16,512 nucleotides of DNA from UBA4416 sp031539425 (GCA_031539425.1 JAVKLI010000011.1:1-16512), one strand, 5' to 3'; positions 8,219-16,399 are shown, counted from the first letter of the stretch. The notes: generated by a model from the letters alone, not told the origin. Numbers and translations are program-made.

Positions 8219-9328
8219 ATGAAAAATCTATCCAATTTTATTTATTTAATTTTTGTCACTTCATTAATCGCATGTAGTTCATCGCCTGACAAAAAAACAG
8301 AATTAGAAAAATTACGACAAGATCAAACAAAAATAGAAGAACAAATTTCAACATTAGAAAAAGAAATTGCTTTAACAGACACCTCCAAATCAATAACCAA
8401 AAAAATTGAAGTTGTTGTGGAGCCTTTAGTAGGCAAAACTTTTAAATCATACATTGATATTCAAGGTAAAGTAGATGCTGAAGAAAGTATCTATTTATCG
8501 AGCCAAATACCCGGCACTGTATCAAAAATTAATGTAAAAGTTGGAGATATGGTTGCCAAAGAAACTATACTTGCCGAAACAAATACCAGATTAATAGACC
8601 AACAAATAGGCGATTTAGAAACAAACCTAGAGCTTGCCTCACAATACTATAACAAACAAAAAAACCTTTGGGAACAAAAAATTGGTACAGAAATGCAGTA
8701 TTTACAAAGCAAAACCAATAAAGAAAGCTTAGAAAAAAAATTAGCTACCATGCAAGAGCAAATTCGTATGAGTAAAATTGTAACTCCTATTGATGGCACA
8801 GTAGATGATATTAATATTAAAATAGGACAAATAATAGCGCCAGGTATGCCAGCTATATCAGTAGTTAATTTACGAAAATTAAAAACTAAAGCTGATGTAG
8901 CCGAAGCGTACGCCGGTAGAATTAAAAGGGGAGATCAAGTGATGATGTACTTTCCTGACATTAACGATTCTATTAAAGCCGTTGTAAACTATGCGGCCAG
9001 AAACATTAACCCTCTAAGTAGAACATTTAACGTTGAAGTAATATTACCACAAAACAACAAATTTCAACCAAACATGGTGGTTAAATTACAAATAAACGAT
9101 TACACATCTGCTAAATCTAAATTAGTTGTACCTGTAAAATATATTCAAAAAGACAATGATTTGAAATTTGTATTTATTGCACAAAAAAACAAAGTAGTAA
9201 AAAAACTAGTGACCATTGGCAGAGAATACAAAGGGCTTACCGAAATAGAAACTGGGGTATCTGAAGGTGATTTATTAATTATAAATGGCTATGATTTAAT
9301 AAATGAAGGTGATATAATTAATTACTAA
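8219..9328 (+). CDS. RND efflux periplasmic adaptor lipoprotein (HlyD/MFP family)
   Basis: The membrane-fusion subunit linking the RND pump to the TolC-like channel. The 369 residues start with a lipoprotein signal: the lipobox LIAC places the acylated cysteine at residue 19, anchoring the mature protein to a membrane face in the periplasm. A short charged coiled coil (about 26-51) precedes the first barrel-sandwich half, with PGTVSKINVKVGDMV (98-112). A helical hairpin (about 124-182) follows, then the second half, TPIDGTVDDINIKIGQII (189-206), and a beta-barrel/membrane-proximal region to the end. The domain order and length fit AcrA/MexA-type adaptors. The extra N-terminal coiled coil is a trait I associate with Bacteroidota adaptors. 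The pump gene starts 33 bases downstream. Confidence 0.93.
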   Translation: MKNLSNFIYLIFVTSLIACSSSPDKKTELEKLRQDQTKIEEQISTLEKEIALTDTSKSITKKIEVVVEPLVGKTFKSYIDIQGKVDAEESIYLSSQIPGTVSKINVKVGDMVAKETILAETNTRLIDQQIGDLETNLELASQYYNKQKNLWEQKIGTEMQYLQSKTNKESLEKKLATMQEQIRMSKIVTPIDGTVDDINIKIGQIIAPGMPAISVVNLRKLKTKADVAEAYAGRIKRGDQVMMYFPDINDSIKAVVNYAARNINPLSRTFNVEVILPQNNKFQPNMVVKLQINDYTSAKSKLVVPVKYIQKDNDLKFVFIAQKNKVVKKLVTIGREYKGLTEIETGVSEGDLLIINGYDLINEGDIINY

Positions 9329-9361
9329 AATGTAAAATAAATATCAATTTAAAATTTAATT

Positions 9362-12300
9362 ATGAACCTAGAAAAATTTAAAGAATTTAAACCTTCCAGT
9401 TGGGCTATTGATAATAAACTCACCATTTATTTAATTACCCTCATCATTACTTTTTCAGGCATCATAGCCTATAACAAGCTTCCAAAAGAACAATTTCCAG
9501 ACATTACCGTTCCTACAATTTATATTAACACAATTAATGGTGGCAACTCCCCAACAAATATTGAAAATACAATAACAAAACCTATAGAGAAACGAATTAA
9601 AGGCATATCTGGCATTAAAAAATTTACAAGCACATCATTACAAGATGTATCTGTTATTATAGTTGAATTTCACACAGATGTTAAAACTGACATTGCAAAA
9701 CAAAAAGTAAAAGATGCTGTAGATGAAGCTAGAGGCGATTTACCAACTACACTCACTAGAGAGCCCATGATAAAAGAAATATCTTTTTCAGAATTCCCTA
9801 TTATGTACATCAATATTGCAGGTAATTATGATTTAAAAAAACTAAAAAAATATGCTACAGATTTAAAAGATAAAATAGAATCATTAAAGGAAATTAATAA
9901 AGCAGAACTAGTTGGCGCATTAGATAGAGAAATTCAAGTAAACGTAGATATGTACAAACTACAAGCTGCCCAGCTAACGCTTAATGACATCAAACATGCT
10001 ATTGCTCAAGAAAATTTAACAATGTCGGGAGGTAATATTTCATTAGATGGAATGAGACCATCTTTAAGTATCAAAAGTGAATTTAAAAAAGTAGAAGAAA
10101 TTGAAAATATCATCGTATCCTCAGCATCAGGTGCTGTGTTATTTTTAAAAGACATTGCCTCCATTGTTGATTCTTACAAAGAAAAAGAAAGTTTTTCCTC
10201 ATCAATGGGTAAAAATGTAATTACACTAAATATCATCAAACGCTCTGGCGAAAACTTAATAGCAGCCGCTGATAAAATTTCAAATATTATTTCTGAAATG
10301 AAAAAAACAGAGCTTCCTCAAGGGTTAGACGTAACTATTAGTGGCGACCAAAGTCAAAAAACAAAATCATCACTCACAGATTTAATAAACACAATCATCA
10401 TCGGATTTATTCTTGTTACCGTTGTTCTATTATTTTTTATGGGTGTTACTAATGCGTTATTTGTAGCTCTATCTGTACCATTATCAATGTTTATTGCATT
10501 TTTAACCATGCCAAGCATTGATTTTTCATTTAATATGATTGTACTGTTTTCATTTATTTTAGCCTTAGGTATAGTGGTAGACGATGCCATTGTGGTAATT
10601 GAAAACACACATCGCTTATTTGATAATGGTAACCGAGATATTAAAACAGCGGCAAAAATGGCTGTTGGAGAAGTATTTTGGCCCGTACTTACTGGTACTA
10701 TAACTACTTTAGCGCCTTTTATTCCTTTAGTATTTTGGCAAGGTATTATAGGTAAGTTTATGTACTTTTTACCTGTAACGCTTATCATTTCTTTATTAGC
10801 CTCCTTATTTGTAGCATATATTATTAACCCTGTTTTTGCTGTAGATTTTATGAAAACGCATGAAGAGGAGCATTTAAACTATGGAAAAATAAATAAAAAA
10901 GGAAAATTGCAATTGATGTTATATGGGTTTATTGCCTTAATATCCTATGTTAGTAGCCATTTTGCAGTAGCTAATTTTACCGTTTTTATAGGCTTATTTT
11001 TAATATTTAATAGATTATATTTATATAAAGTAATTTATACTTGGCAAACAAAAGTATGGCCATCATTTGTAAATAAATATGTAAAAGTATTAGAATATTT
11101 TTTACAAAAACCGTGGAAAACATTAGGCTACCTTTTGGTTATATTTATTTTTTCATTAGTATTTTTTGCCGTAAGATCGCCTCAAGTAGTATTTTTTCCA
11201 AACTCCGACCCTAACAATGTTTTTATTTACGTTAAACTACCAGAAGGCACCGACCCAAAAATTACAAATAATATAATGCGAAAAGTAGAAGCAAAAATAC
11301 TTACTGTTATTGGTGCTGATAATAAAATAGTAGAATCTATTATTTCAAATGTTACTATTGGCATTACAGACCCCCAATCTGGCGATAATAATGCCTACCC
11401 TAATAGAGGTAAGGTTGCTGTTACCTTTGTAGAGTTTGAAAAAAGGCATGGCGAATCTACAACCAAGTATCTCAAAATATTACAAGATTTAAATTGGGAC
11501 TTACCAGGCGTTGATATATCCGTAAATAAAGAACAAAGCGGCCCACCAACACCCAAACCTATTAGTGTTGAATTTGCAGGAGAAGATTTTAATGAGCTCA
11601 ATACAAACGCAACCAATTTTATCAACTTTATTAAAGCAGTAAACATTCCTGGAGTTGTGGGTTTAAAGTCAGATTTTGTAAGTAATAAACCAGAAATTGT
11701 TTTTGATATAGACAGAGAAAGAACATTGAGAGAAGGTATCTCATCAGCACAAGTAGCAATGGAAATAAGAGGTGCTGTATACGGAATAGAAGCCACTAAA
11801 TTTAGAGATTCAGATGATGAATATCCTGTACAAATTAGATATGCGTATGATCAACGTATGGATATTGAAACTATTCGCAATCTCAAATTAACTTATAGAG
11901 ACATGAATAAAGGTGGGATGGTTCGAAACGTTCCAATATCAGCTGTTTGTAATATTAGATACGATTACACTTATGCAGGCATAAATCGTAAAAACAATAA
12001 ACGAATGATAACCTTATCATCCGATGTAAAAGCAGGATTTAATCCTAATGAAGTAGTTGCAAAAGTAGAAAAAGCCATGGCTCAATTTAAACCAAGTAGC
12101 AGTGTTACTATGAAATTTGGTGGGGATAAAGAAGAACAACAAGCAACCATGTCTTTTTTAGGAAATTCAATGCTTATATCTATAGGGTTAATGCTTATGG
12201 TATTAGTAGGCTTATTTAATTCCTTAGGAAAATCAATCTTAATATTATCAGAAATTGTATTCAGTATCATAGGTGTACTTATAGGTTTAGCTTTATTTAA

Positions 12301-12835
12301 AATGGAAATAAGCATCGTAATGACTGGAATAGGAATTATTGCACTTGGCGGAATAGTAGTAAGAAACGGCATATTACTTGTAGAATTTGCAGACTATGCA
12401 AGACTTAATGGTCTCAACTTATATGAGGCCACCATGGAAGCTGGACGAACAAGAATTACCCCAGTGGTACTAACCGCTGTTGCTGCTATATTAGGGCTAA
12501 TTCCTTTAGCCGTAGGGTTAAACATAAACTTTGAAAGTTTATTAGCCACGGGTAATCCAAAAATATTTTTTGGTGGTGATAACGTTGCATTTTTTGGGCC
12601 GCTTAGCTGGACAATGATTTTTGGACTTTCTTTTGCAACCATTATCACCCTCATTGTAATACCTGCTATGTATTTAATTAGCGAACGATTAAAGCAAAAA
12701 TCAATTGAATTATTAAATAAACATGAACTACCAACTATTTTAATGTATGTACCATTTTTTATTTTATTACTTCAATTAATAAATTTTATATTTAAAAAAG
12801 AATATAATCCATTAACTGACTCGTCAAACGAATAA
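9362..12835 (+). CDS. RND efflux pump, inner-membrane permease (AcrB/HAE1-like)
   Basis: The proton-driven pump of the tripartite system. The 1157 residues show the RND layout: TM1 near 23-40, a porter loop containing PKEQFPDITVPTIYI (46-60), TM2-6 with the proton-relay pair in GIVVDDAIVVIEN (Asp407-Asp408, the same numbering as AcrB), a second porter loop, and TM8-12. Where AcrB has Lys940, this protein has Arg1001 in GIVVRNGILLVEF. It is about 100 residues longer than AcrB. The excess lies in an additional hydrophobic hairpin between the two halves (about 516-561) and a C-terminal extension with one more membrane helix (about 1126-1144). I associate these insertions with Bacteroidota pumps. 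The export substrate is unknown: drugs, detergents or lipids are all possible. It ends 5 bases before the EamA gene. Confidence 0.95.
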   Translation: MNLEKFKEFKPSSWAIDNKLTIYLITLIITFSGIIAYNKLPKEQFPDITVPTIYINTINGGNSPTNIENTITKPIEKRIKGISGIKKFTSTSLQDVSVIIVEFHTDVKTDIAKQKVKDAVDEARGDLPTTLTREPMIKEISFSEFPIMYINIAGNYDLKKLKKYATDLKDKIESLKEINKAELVGALDREIQVNVDMYKLQAAQLTLNDIKHAIAQENLTMSGGNISLDGMRPSLSIKSEFKKVEEIENIIVSSASGAVLFLKDIASIVDSYKEKESFSSSMGKNVITLNIIKRSGENLIAAADKISNIISEMKKTELPQGLDVTISGDQSQKTKSSLTDLINTIIIGFILVTVVLLFFMGVTNALFVALSVPLSMFIAFLTMPSIDFSFNMIVLFSFILALGIVVDDAIVVIENTHRLFDNGNRDIKTAAKMAVGEVFWPVLTGTITTLAPFIPLVFWQGIIGKFMYFLPVTLIISLLASLFVAYIINPVFAVDFMKTHEEEHLNYGKINKKGKLQLMLYGFIALISYVSSHFAVANFTVFIGLFLIFNRLYLYKVIYTWQTKVWPSFVNKYVKVLEYFLQKPWKTLGYLLVIFIFSLVFFAVRSPQVVFFPNSDPNNVFIYVKLPEGTDPKITNNIMRKVEAKILTVIGADNKIVESIISNVTIGITDPQSGDNNAYPNRGKVAVTFVEFEKRHGESTTKYLKILQDLNWDLPGVDISVNKEQSGPPTPKPISVEFAGEDFNELNTNATNFINFIKAVNIPGVVGLKSDFVSNKPEIVFDIDRERTLREGISSAQVAMEIRGAVYGIEATKFRDSDDEYPVQIRYAYDQRMDIETIRNLKLTYRDMNKGGMVRNVPISAVCNIRYDYTYAGINRKNNKRMITLSSDVKAGFNPNEVVAKVEKAMAQFKPSSSVTMKFGGDKEEQQATMSFLGNSMLISIGLMLMVLVGLFNSLGKSILILSEIVFSIIGVLIGLALFKMEISIVMTGIGIIALGGIVVRNGILLVEFADYARLNGLNLYEATMEAGRTRITPVVLTAVAAILGLIPLAVGLNINFESLLATGNPKIFFGGDNVAFFGPLSWTMIFGLSFATIITLIVIPAMYLISERLKQKSIELLNKHELPTILMYVPFFILLLQLINFIFKKEYNPLTDSSNE

Positions 12836-12840
12836 ACATC

Positions 12841-13719
12841 GTGGTTAAAAGTTCTGTAAAAGCACATTTTTACCTATTCTTAGCTCAAGTTATATATGGC
12901 ATTAGCTTTGTTTATGCCAAAGAAATTACCAACTATAATATTTCCCCCTTATGTTTAGTAACGTTTAGAGTTACTGGAGCCTGTGTATTATTTTGGGTTA
13001 CATCCTTATTTGTACCTACCCATAAAATTGAAAAATCAGATTTAAAAAAATTGGCATTTTTAAGCTTGTTTGGTGTATTTATCAACCAATTGCTGTTTAT
13101 CAACGGCATTTCTCTATCTACCCCTATCAATTCCGCTATTATGATGATAAGTAACCCTATTGTAGTGTTTTTAATTTTAATGATAACAGCCAAAGAAAAA
13201 ATGTCTAAATATAATTTTGTTGGCATTTTGCTAGGCATTACAGGCGCCATATTTTTAATATTATATAGAGGTAGCGTTAAAATGACTTCAACATCTGCAT
13301 TTGGTGATTTGCTTACACTTTTAAACTCCATATCGTGGGGTGTTTTTGTGGTATTTTCAAAATCATTTATACAAAAATATAACGCCGTATCGGTTATGCG
13401 ATGGGTGTTTTTATTTGGAAGCATTTATTTAATTCCATTTGGATTACCTAACATAGCAGCTATTAATTGGGTATCTATACCCTACTCTATAATTGGGTTA
13501 GTTATATTTATTGTATTTGGCGCTACTTATTTAGCTTATTTACTTAATATGTATGCGTTAAAAACCCTAAGTAGCTCAGTAATTAGCAGTTATATATACT
13601 TACAACCTTTAATTACCGCTGTATTTGCAATATACTTAGGTAAAGATTACCTTAGTGTAGATAAAATAATAGCAGCAATAATCATTATTTTTGGTGTTAT
13701 GCTTGTAAATAAAAAATAA
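12841..13719 (+). CDS. EamA-family (DMT superfamily) permease
   Basis: A 292-residue inner-membrane transporter with about ten hydrophobic helices arranged as two EamA repeats, about 8-139 and 152-290. Family members export or import amino acids, nucleotide precursors, sugars and other small metabolites; the substrate cannot be predicted here. The first repeat opens with AQVIYGISFVYAKEI (15-29), containing the family's typical Tyr-Gly-Ile-Ser segment after the first helix begins. The start is GTG at 12841. It lies 5 bases after the pump stop, and dapF follows 9 bases later, so the gene is almost certainly translated from the same message. Nothing in the sequence ties it functionally to the pump. 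Confidence 0.88.
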   Translation: MVKSSVKAHFYLFLAQVIYGISFVYAKEITNYNISPLCLVTFRVTGACVLFWVTSLFVPTHKIEKSDLKKLAFLSLFGVFINQLLFINGISLSTPINSAIMMISNPIVVFLILMITAKEKMSKYNFVGILLGITGAIFLILYRGSVKMTSTSAFGDLLTLLNSISWGVFVVFSKSFIQKYNAVSVMRWVFLFGSIYLIPFGLPNIAAINWVSIPYSIIGLVIFIVFGATYLAYLLNMYALKTLSSSVISSYIYLQPLITAVFAIYLGKDYLSVDKIIAAIIIIFGVMLVNKK

Positions 13720-13728
13720 GCTACAATT

Positions 13729-14505
13729 ATGAAAATTGAATGTTATAAATACCAAGCAACAGGCAACGATTTTATTTTAATTGATAATAGAGATAAATCC
13801 GTTAAGTTAAAACAATCTCAAATTGCCTTCTTATGTCATAGAAAATTTGGCATAGGCGCCGATGGTTTAATGTTATTAGAGAAATCATCTAAAAGCGATT
13901 TTAAAATGGTGTATTTTAATTGTGATGGCAAACAAAGCACTATGTGTGGCAATGGCGGACGTAGTATTGTTGCATTTGCCAAACATTTAGGAATAATTCA
14001 AACTACAACTCAATTTGAAGCTTCAGACGGACCACACAAAGCGGAGATAAGAAACAATCTTGTAAATTTAAGCATGATAGATGTTAATACCATTAAACCT
14101 TTAATAAATGCTTTAGTACTTAACACTGGATCACCCCACTATGTTTGTTTTGTAAAAAATATAGACGAATTAAATATCAACAAACAAGGAGCTAAAATTA
14201 GAAACAGTAAAGCATTTATTAAAGAAGGTATCAACGTTAATTTTTGTGAAGTAAAAAATAATAGGCTTTATGTTAGAACATATGAACGGGGTGTTGAAGC
14301 TGAAACTTTATCATGTGGTACAGGGGTTGTAGCTTCTGCCATTTCAGCTTTTGAATTAAAAAAAATAAATTCAAATAAAATTCAAGTTAATACGCAAGGT
14401 GGTAAGCTAAAAGTAACTTTAAATAAAATTAACAATAACAACTATAAAAAAATTGTATTAAGCGGAGAAGCCAAACAAGTGTTTAAAACAAGTATAGAAA
14501 TTTAG
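13729..14505 (+). CDS. dapF: Diaminopimelate epimerase
   Basis: DapF converts LL- to meso-diaminopimelate, the cross-linking residue of peptidoglycan and the direct precursor of lysine, in the cytoplasm. The 258 residues contain the expected blocks: YQATGNDFILIDN (8-20), FNCDGKQSTMCGNGGRS (63-79) with the first catalytic cysteine Cys73, NTGSPHYV (132-139), and TYERGVEAETLSCGTG (184-199) with the second catalytic cysteine Cys196. The length is slightly shorter than the ~270 of Escherichia coli. It is the last gene of the efflux operon, 9 bases after the EamA gene. Its TAG stop at 14503-14505 overlaps the stop of the convergent minus-strand gene. Confidence 0.96.
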   Translation: MKIECYKYQATGNDFILIDNRDKSVKLKQSQIAFLCHRKFGIGADGLMLLEKSSKSDFKMVYFNCDGKQSTMCGNGGRSIVAFAKHLGIIQTTTQFEASDGPHKAEIRNNLVNLSMIDVNTIKPLINALVLNTGSPHYVCFVKNIDELNINKQGAKIRNSKAFIKEGINVNFCEVKNNRLYVRTYERGVEAETLSCGTGVVASAISAFELKKINSNKIQVNTQGGKLKVTLNKINNNNYKKIVLSGEAKQVFKTSIEI

Positions 14506-15110
14506 TGCGTTAAAAAGAAGTACATAAAAATAGCTATACCATTTATGTACATAATTGCCCAAAGCAATCGTTTTGTATAACTATCTAATCCATCATTAAA
14601 AAGCATAGATATAAGGGTTAAAAATAATATCACAATATAGGCTATGTAATAATTAATAGGGATTTGATATACAAAACCTGTACTCTTTTTAACCATTTGA
14701 ATTGGTTTATTAAATAAATTACGTGTTACCAAAACCGAATCTTCTTTAAACATTTCTGGCATTGGCTTTGCTAAGCTAATGCTATACTTTTGCACATTAG
14801 TAGTAAAATGTAAACGATCACTAATTTGTTTGGTTGAACCATCTGGCATAATTTTAGTGCTGTCAATAGTTACAGATGAAAACAAGATTTTTTCCACCTC
14901 ATTACTTACAGAAAAGTTTTGAAAAATAGCCACAGTCACAAACAATAATAAATAAATACCCCTAACTAACCAAGATGAAATATACAATGGGCTTTTTTTA
15001 AACTTTCTGTTGTACAATCTTGACTTACGTTCTTGTAGTGCCAAAGTAACTGCAAATTGTTTTACAATTGCAAACCTCTGTGATTTAGTATGAACATATT
15101 TACGCCTCAT
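14502..15110 (-). CDS. Three-helix membrane protein of unknown function
   Basis: A 202-residue protein I do not recognise. The basic N-terminus (about 1-45, rich in Arg and Lys) should stay in the cytoplasm. One membrane helix follows (about 48-64), then an extracytoplasmic segment of about 85 residues with predicted strand-like stretches and many Thr/Ser/Lys residues (about 65-150), and two more helices (about 152-171 and 181-200). No catalytic motif or cysteine pair is visible. It lies 37 bases downstream of the endonuclease gene on the same strand but has a convincing promoter of its own in the gap. Its TAA stop shares four bases with the dapF stop on the other strand. Confidence 0.7.
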   Translation of the reverse strand: MRRKYVHTKSQRFAIVKQFAVTLALQERKSRLYNRKFKKSPLYISSWLVRGIYLLLFVTVAIFQNFSVSNEVEKILFSSVTIDSTKIMPDGSTKQISDRLHFTTNVQKYSISLAKPMPEMFKEDSVLVTRNLFNKPIQMVKKSTGFVYQIPINYYIAYIVILFLTLISMLFNDGLDSYTKRLLWAIMYINGIAIFMYFFLTH

Positions 15111-15122
15111 AGTTAAGATTTA

Positions 15123-15154
15123 CAAATCTATAAAAATATATTGAAAATTACCAA
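15123..15154 (-). promoter_or_regulatory. Promoter for the unknown membrane protein gene
   Basis: Read on the minus strand, TTGG (15154-15151) is followed after 20 bases by TAGATTTG (15130-15123). This is a complete match to the TAnnTTTG element with good spacing to a TTG-type -33 element. The ATG at 15110 is only 12 bases past the -7 box, so the message would have a leader of about 5-8 bases. The -33 element overlaps the last codons of the endonuclease gene. Confidence 0.6.
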
Positions 15155-15936
15155 TTTTTTAATAAAATTTCAGCTTCTATTTTTTGAGCCTCCTTTAAAG
15201 GCAATTGATAAAAAAAATCAATTCCGGTAATTTTCTCAACACTATCAATACTTACAGCGTAATTTTCTATACCTTCAAAGTAATTTGAGTTAGGAATAAT
15301 AAACCCAATTCCTTGCACTTTTGGTAATTTGTAGTCCAATATTACTTTATAAAAATAAGCCGGAACAGGTATTTTATTACCAATTGTATCTATAATTTTA
15401 CTTAAAACAGGTCCGGTAGCCACATAAAGCGTTTCTGCTGTTTGTACCCAAACTCTAATCAACTCTTCTAAGTTTTTCCAAATACCTCTATTTAGTTGAG
15501 GTAATTGCGGCGAAATATTTGAAAAATAAAAAGATTCATTCATACTTTGTTCACTCCAAGCCATATCTGCAGCTGGGGCCAAATGCCCTTTATCATACCC
15601 CGATTTTTTGTAATCACCATTGGTTGCCATTGTAATTGATAGTAAAGGGTCTTTTTTAAACTTATTAGTTCTTTTAGTTTTCTTAATAGTTTTCTCTTTA
15701 GTTAATTCGTAGGCAACACATTTAGATTGCTTGTAATAACTAGAAAATATAAGAAAAAATCCTTCATGTTTAGTAATTACTTCATTAGGTGCTGTTAACG
15801 GTAATTCCAAATTTTTAATGTAATTTTGAGTAAGCTCACTTTGGCACTTATAACCCTTAAAAAATGCAGAAAGACTAATAAAGAGTGCTACTGCAAAAAT
15901 TAAAAAGATATATTTTATTTTAAACAAAAAGGGCAT
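15148..15936 (-). CDS. DNA/RNA non-specific endonuclease, exported or membrane-anchored
   Basis: A 262-residue beta-beta-alpha-metal nuclease of the NUC1/Serratia type, which cuts DNA and RNA without sequence preference using Mg2+. An N-terminal hydrophobic segment (about 8-26) is a signal peptide or membrane anchor, so the nuclease domain should lie outside the cytoplasm. The active-site block is YDKGHLAPAADM (114-125), with His118 as general base; the common DRGH form here reads DKGH. The metal-binding asparagine is expected at Asn149 in LNRGIWKNLEE (148-158), with Glu157 nearby. FSNISPQ (138-144) is also family-typical. No immunity protein or toxin-delivery domain is attached, so nutrient nucleic-acid scavenging or turnover is the simpler reading. 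Its ATG shares one base with the upstream cytochrome stop (TAATG). Confidence 0.9.
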   Translation of the reverse strand: MPFLFKIKYIFLIFAVALFISLSAFFKGYKCQSELTQNYIKNLELPLTAPNEVITKHEGFFLIFSSYYKQSKCVAYELTKEKTIKKTKRTNKFKKDPLLSITMATNGDYKKSGYDKGHLAPAADMAWSEQSMNESFYFSNISPQLPQLNRGIWKNLEELIRVWVQTAETLYVATGPVLSKIIDTIGNKIPVPAYFYKVILDYKLPKVQGIGFIIPNSNYFEGIENYAVSIDSVEKITGIDFFYQLPLKEAQKIEAEILLKNW

Positions 15937-16289
15937 TAATTTTCTGGTGCTCCTTTGTTAACCCAAGCTTGTATTAAAATTCTTTCTGACTGAGGCAAGG
16001 GGCTACCTTGAGGCATAGATTCTTTTTGAATTTCTTCATTAAAATGGCTGATTTTTTTAATTAAATCAGCATATGTACCATCATAACTAACCCCACCAGA
16101 ACCGCCATGGCAACCAGTGCATTGACTTAAAACATTTGTTTTAATGTAATTATTAAAAGAGATATTTTCTGCCGTTACTTTATCTTTTGAGACTGTTTGA
16201 TTGCCTGAGCTTGAATTTGTGGGCAATTTAGTATAACATGAAATAAATAACAAAGTTGAAGTTATAAAAATAGAAAAAAAATATTTCAT
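15936..16289 (-). CDS. Small c-type cytochrome lipoprotein
   Basis: 117 residues. The N-terminus is a lipoprotein signal with lipobox FISC, acylated cysteine at residue 18. A Ser/Asn/Thr-rich linker follows to about 44, then a single-haem cytochrome c domain with CTGCH (57-61), where Cys57 and Cys60 attach haem and His61 is the proximal ligand. Met92 in SMPQGSPLP (91-99) is the likely distal ligand, and the closing helix ILIQAWVNKGAPEN (104-117) is characteristic. The protein should carry electrons in the periplasm or at the outer-membrane surface. It is the first gene of the minus-strand cluster, coupled by TAATG to the endonuclease. A functional connection between a cytochrome and a nuclease is not obvious. 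Confidence 0.85.
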   Translation of the reverse strand: MKYFFSIFITSTLLFISCYTKLPTNSSSGNQTVSKDKVTAENISFNNYIKTNVLSQCTGCHGGSGGVSYDGTYADLIKKISHFNEEIQKESMPQGSPLPQSERILIQAWVNKGAPEN

Positions 16290-16316
16290 TATCGCTTAAA
16301 TTTTAAGATGAAGTAA

Positions 16317-16324
16317 CAAATTAA
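16317..16324 (-). promoter_or_regulatory. Possible -7 element upstream of the cytochrome gene
   Basis: On the minus strand, TTAATTTG (16324-16317) matches TAnnTTTG except at the second position, and lies 27 bases upstream of the cytochrome ATG. No clear -33 partner was found. The call rests on position and a one-mismatch box only. Confidence 0.25.
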
Positions 16325-16399
16325 AACATTTTCACTTAATAACATTTAATAATAAAAAAAATTCAGTTTAAAAATTATTAGTGTCCGATAAAACAATTT

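Noticed and set aside
10354..10788. Minus-strand frame of 144 codons inside the RND pump gene
   Set aside because: It is antisense to the strongly conserved TM4-6 region of the pump; no motif or independent start signal was seen.
11395..11796. Minus-strand frame of 133 codons inside the RND pump gene
   Set aside because: It is antisense to the second porter loop and has no family resemblance.
12933..13424. Minus-strand frame of 163 codons inside the EamA gene
   Set aside because: Despite its length it is opposite a clear ten-helix permease and reads as low-complexity Ile/Asn/Lys-rich sequence.
15148..15936. Reading the exported nuclease as an antibacterial toxin with the downstream membrane protein as immunity protein
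   Set aside because: The nuclease has no delivery, Rhs, VgrG or T9SS domain, and the membrane protein has its own promoter and a larger multi-helix build than usual nuclease immunity proteins. The idea is not supported by the sequence.
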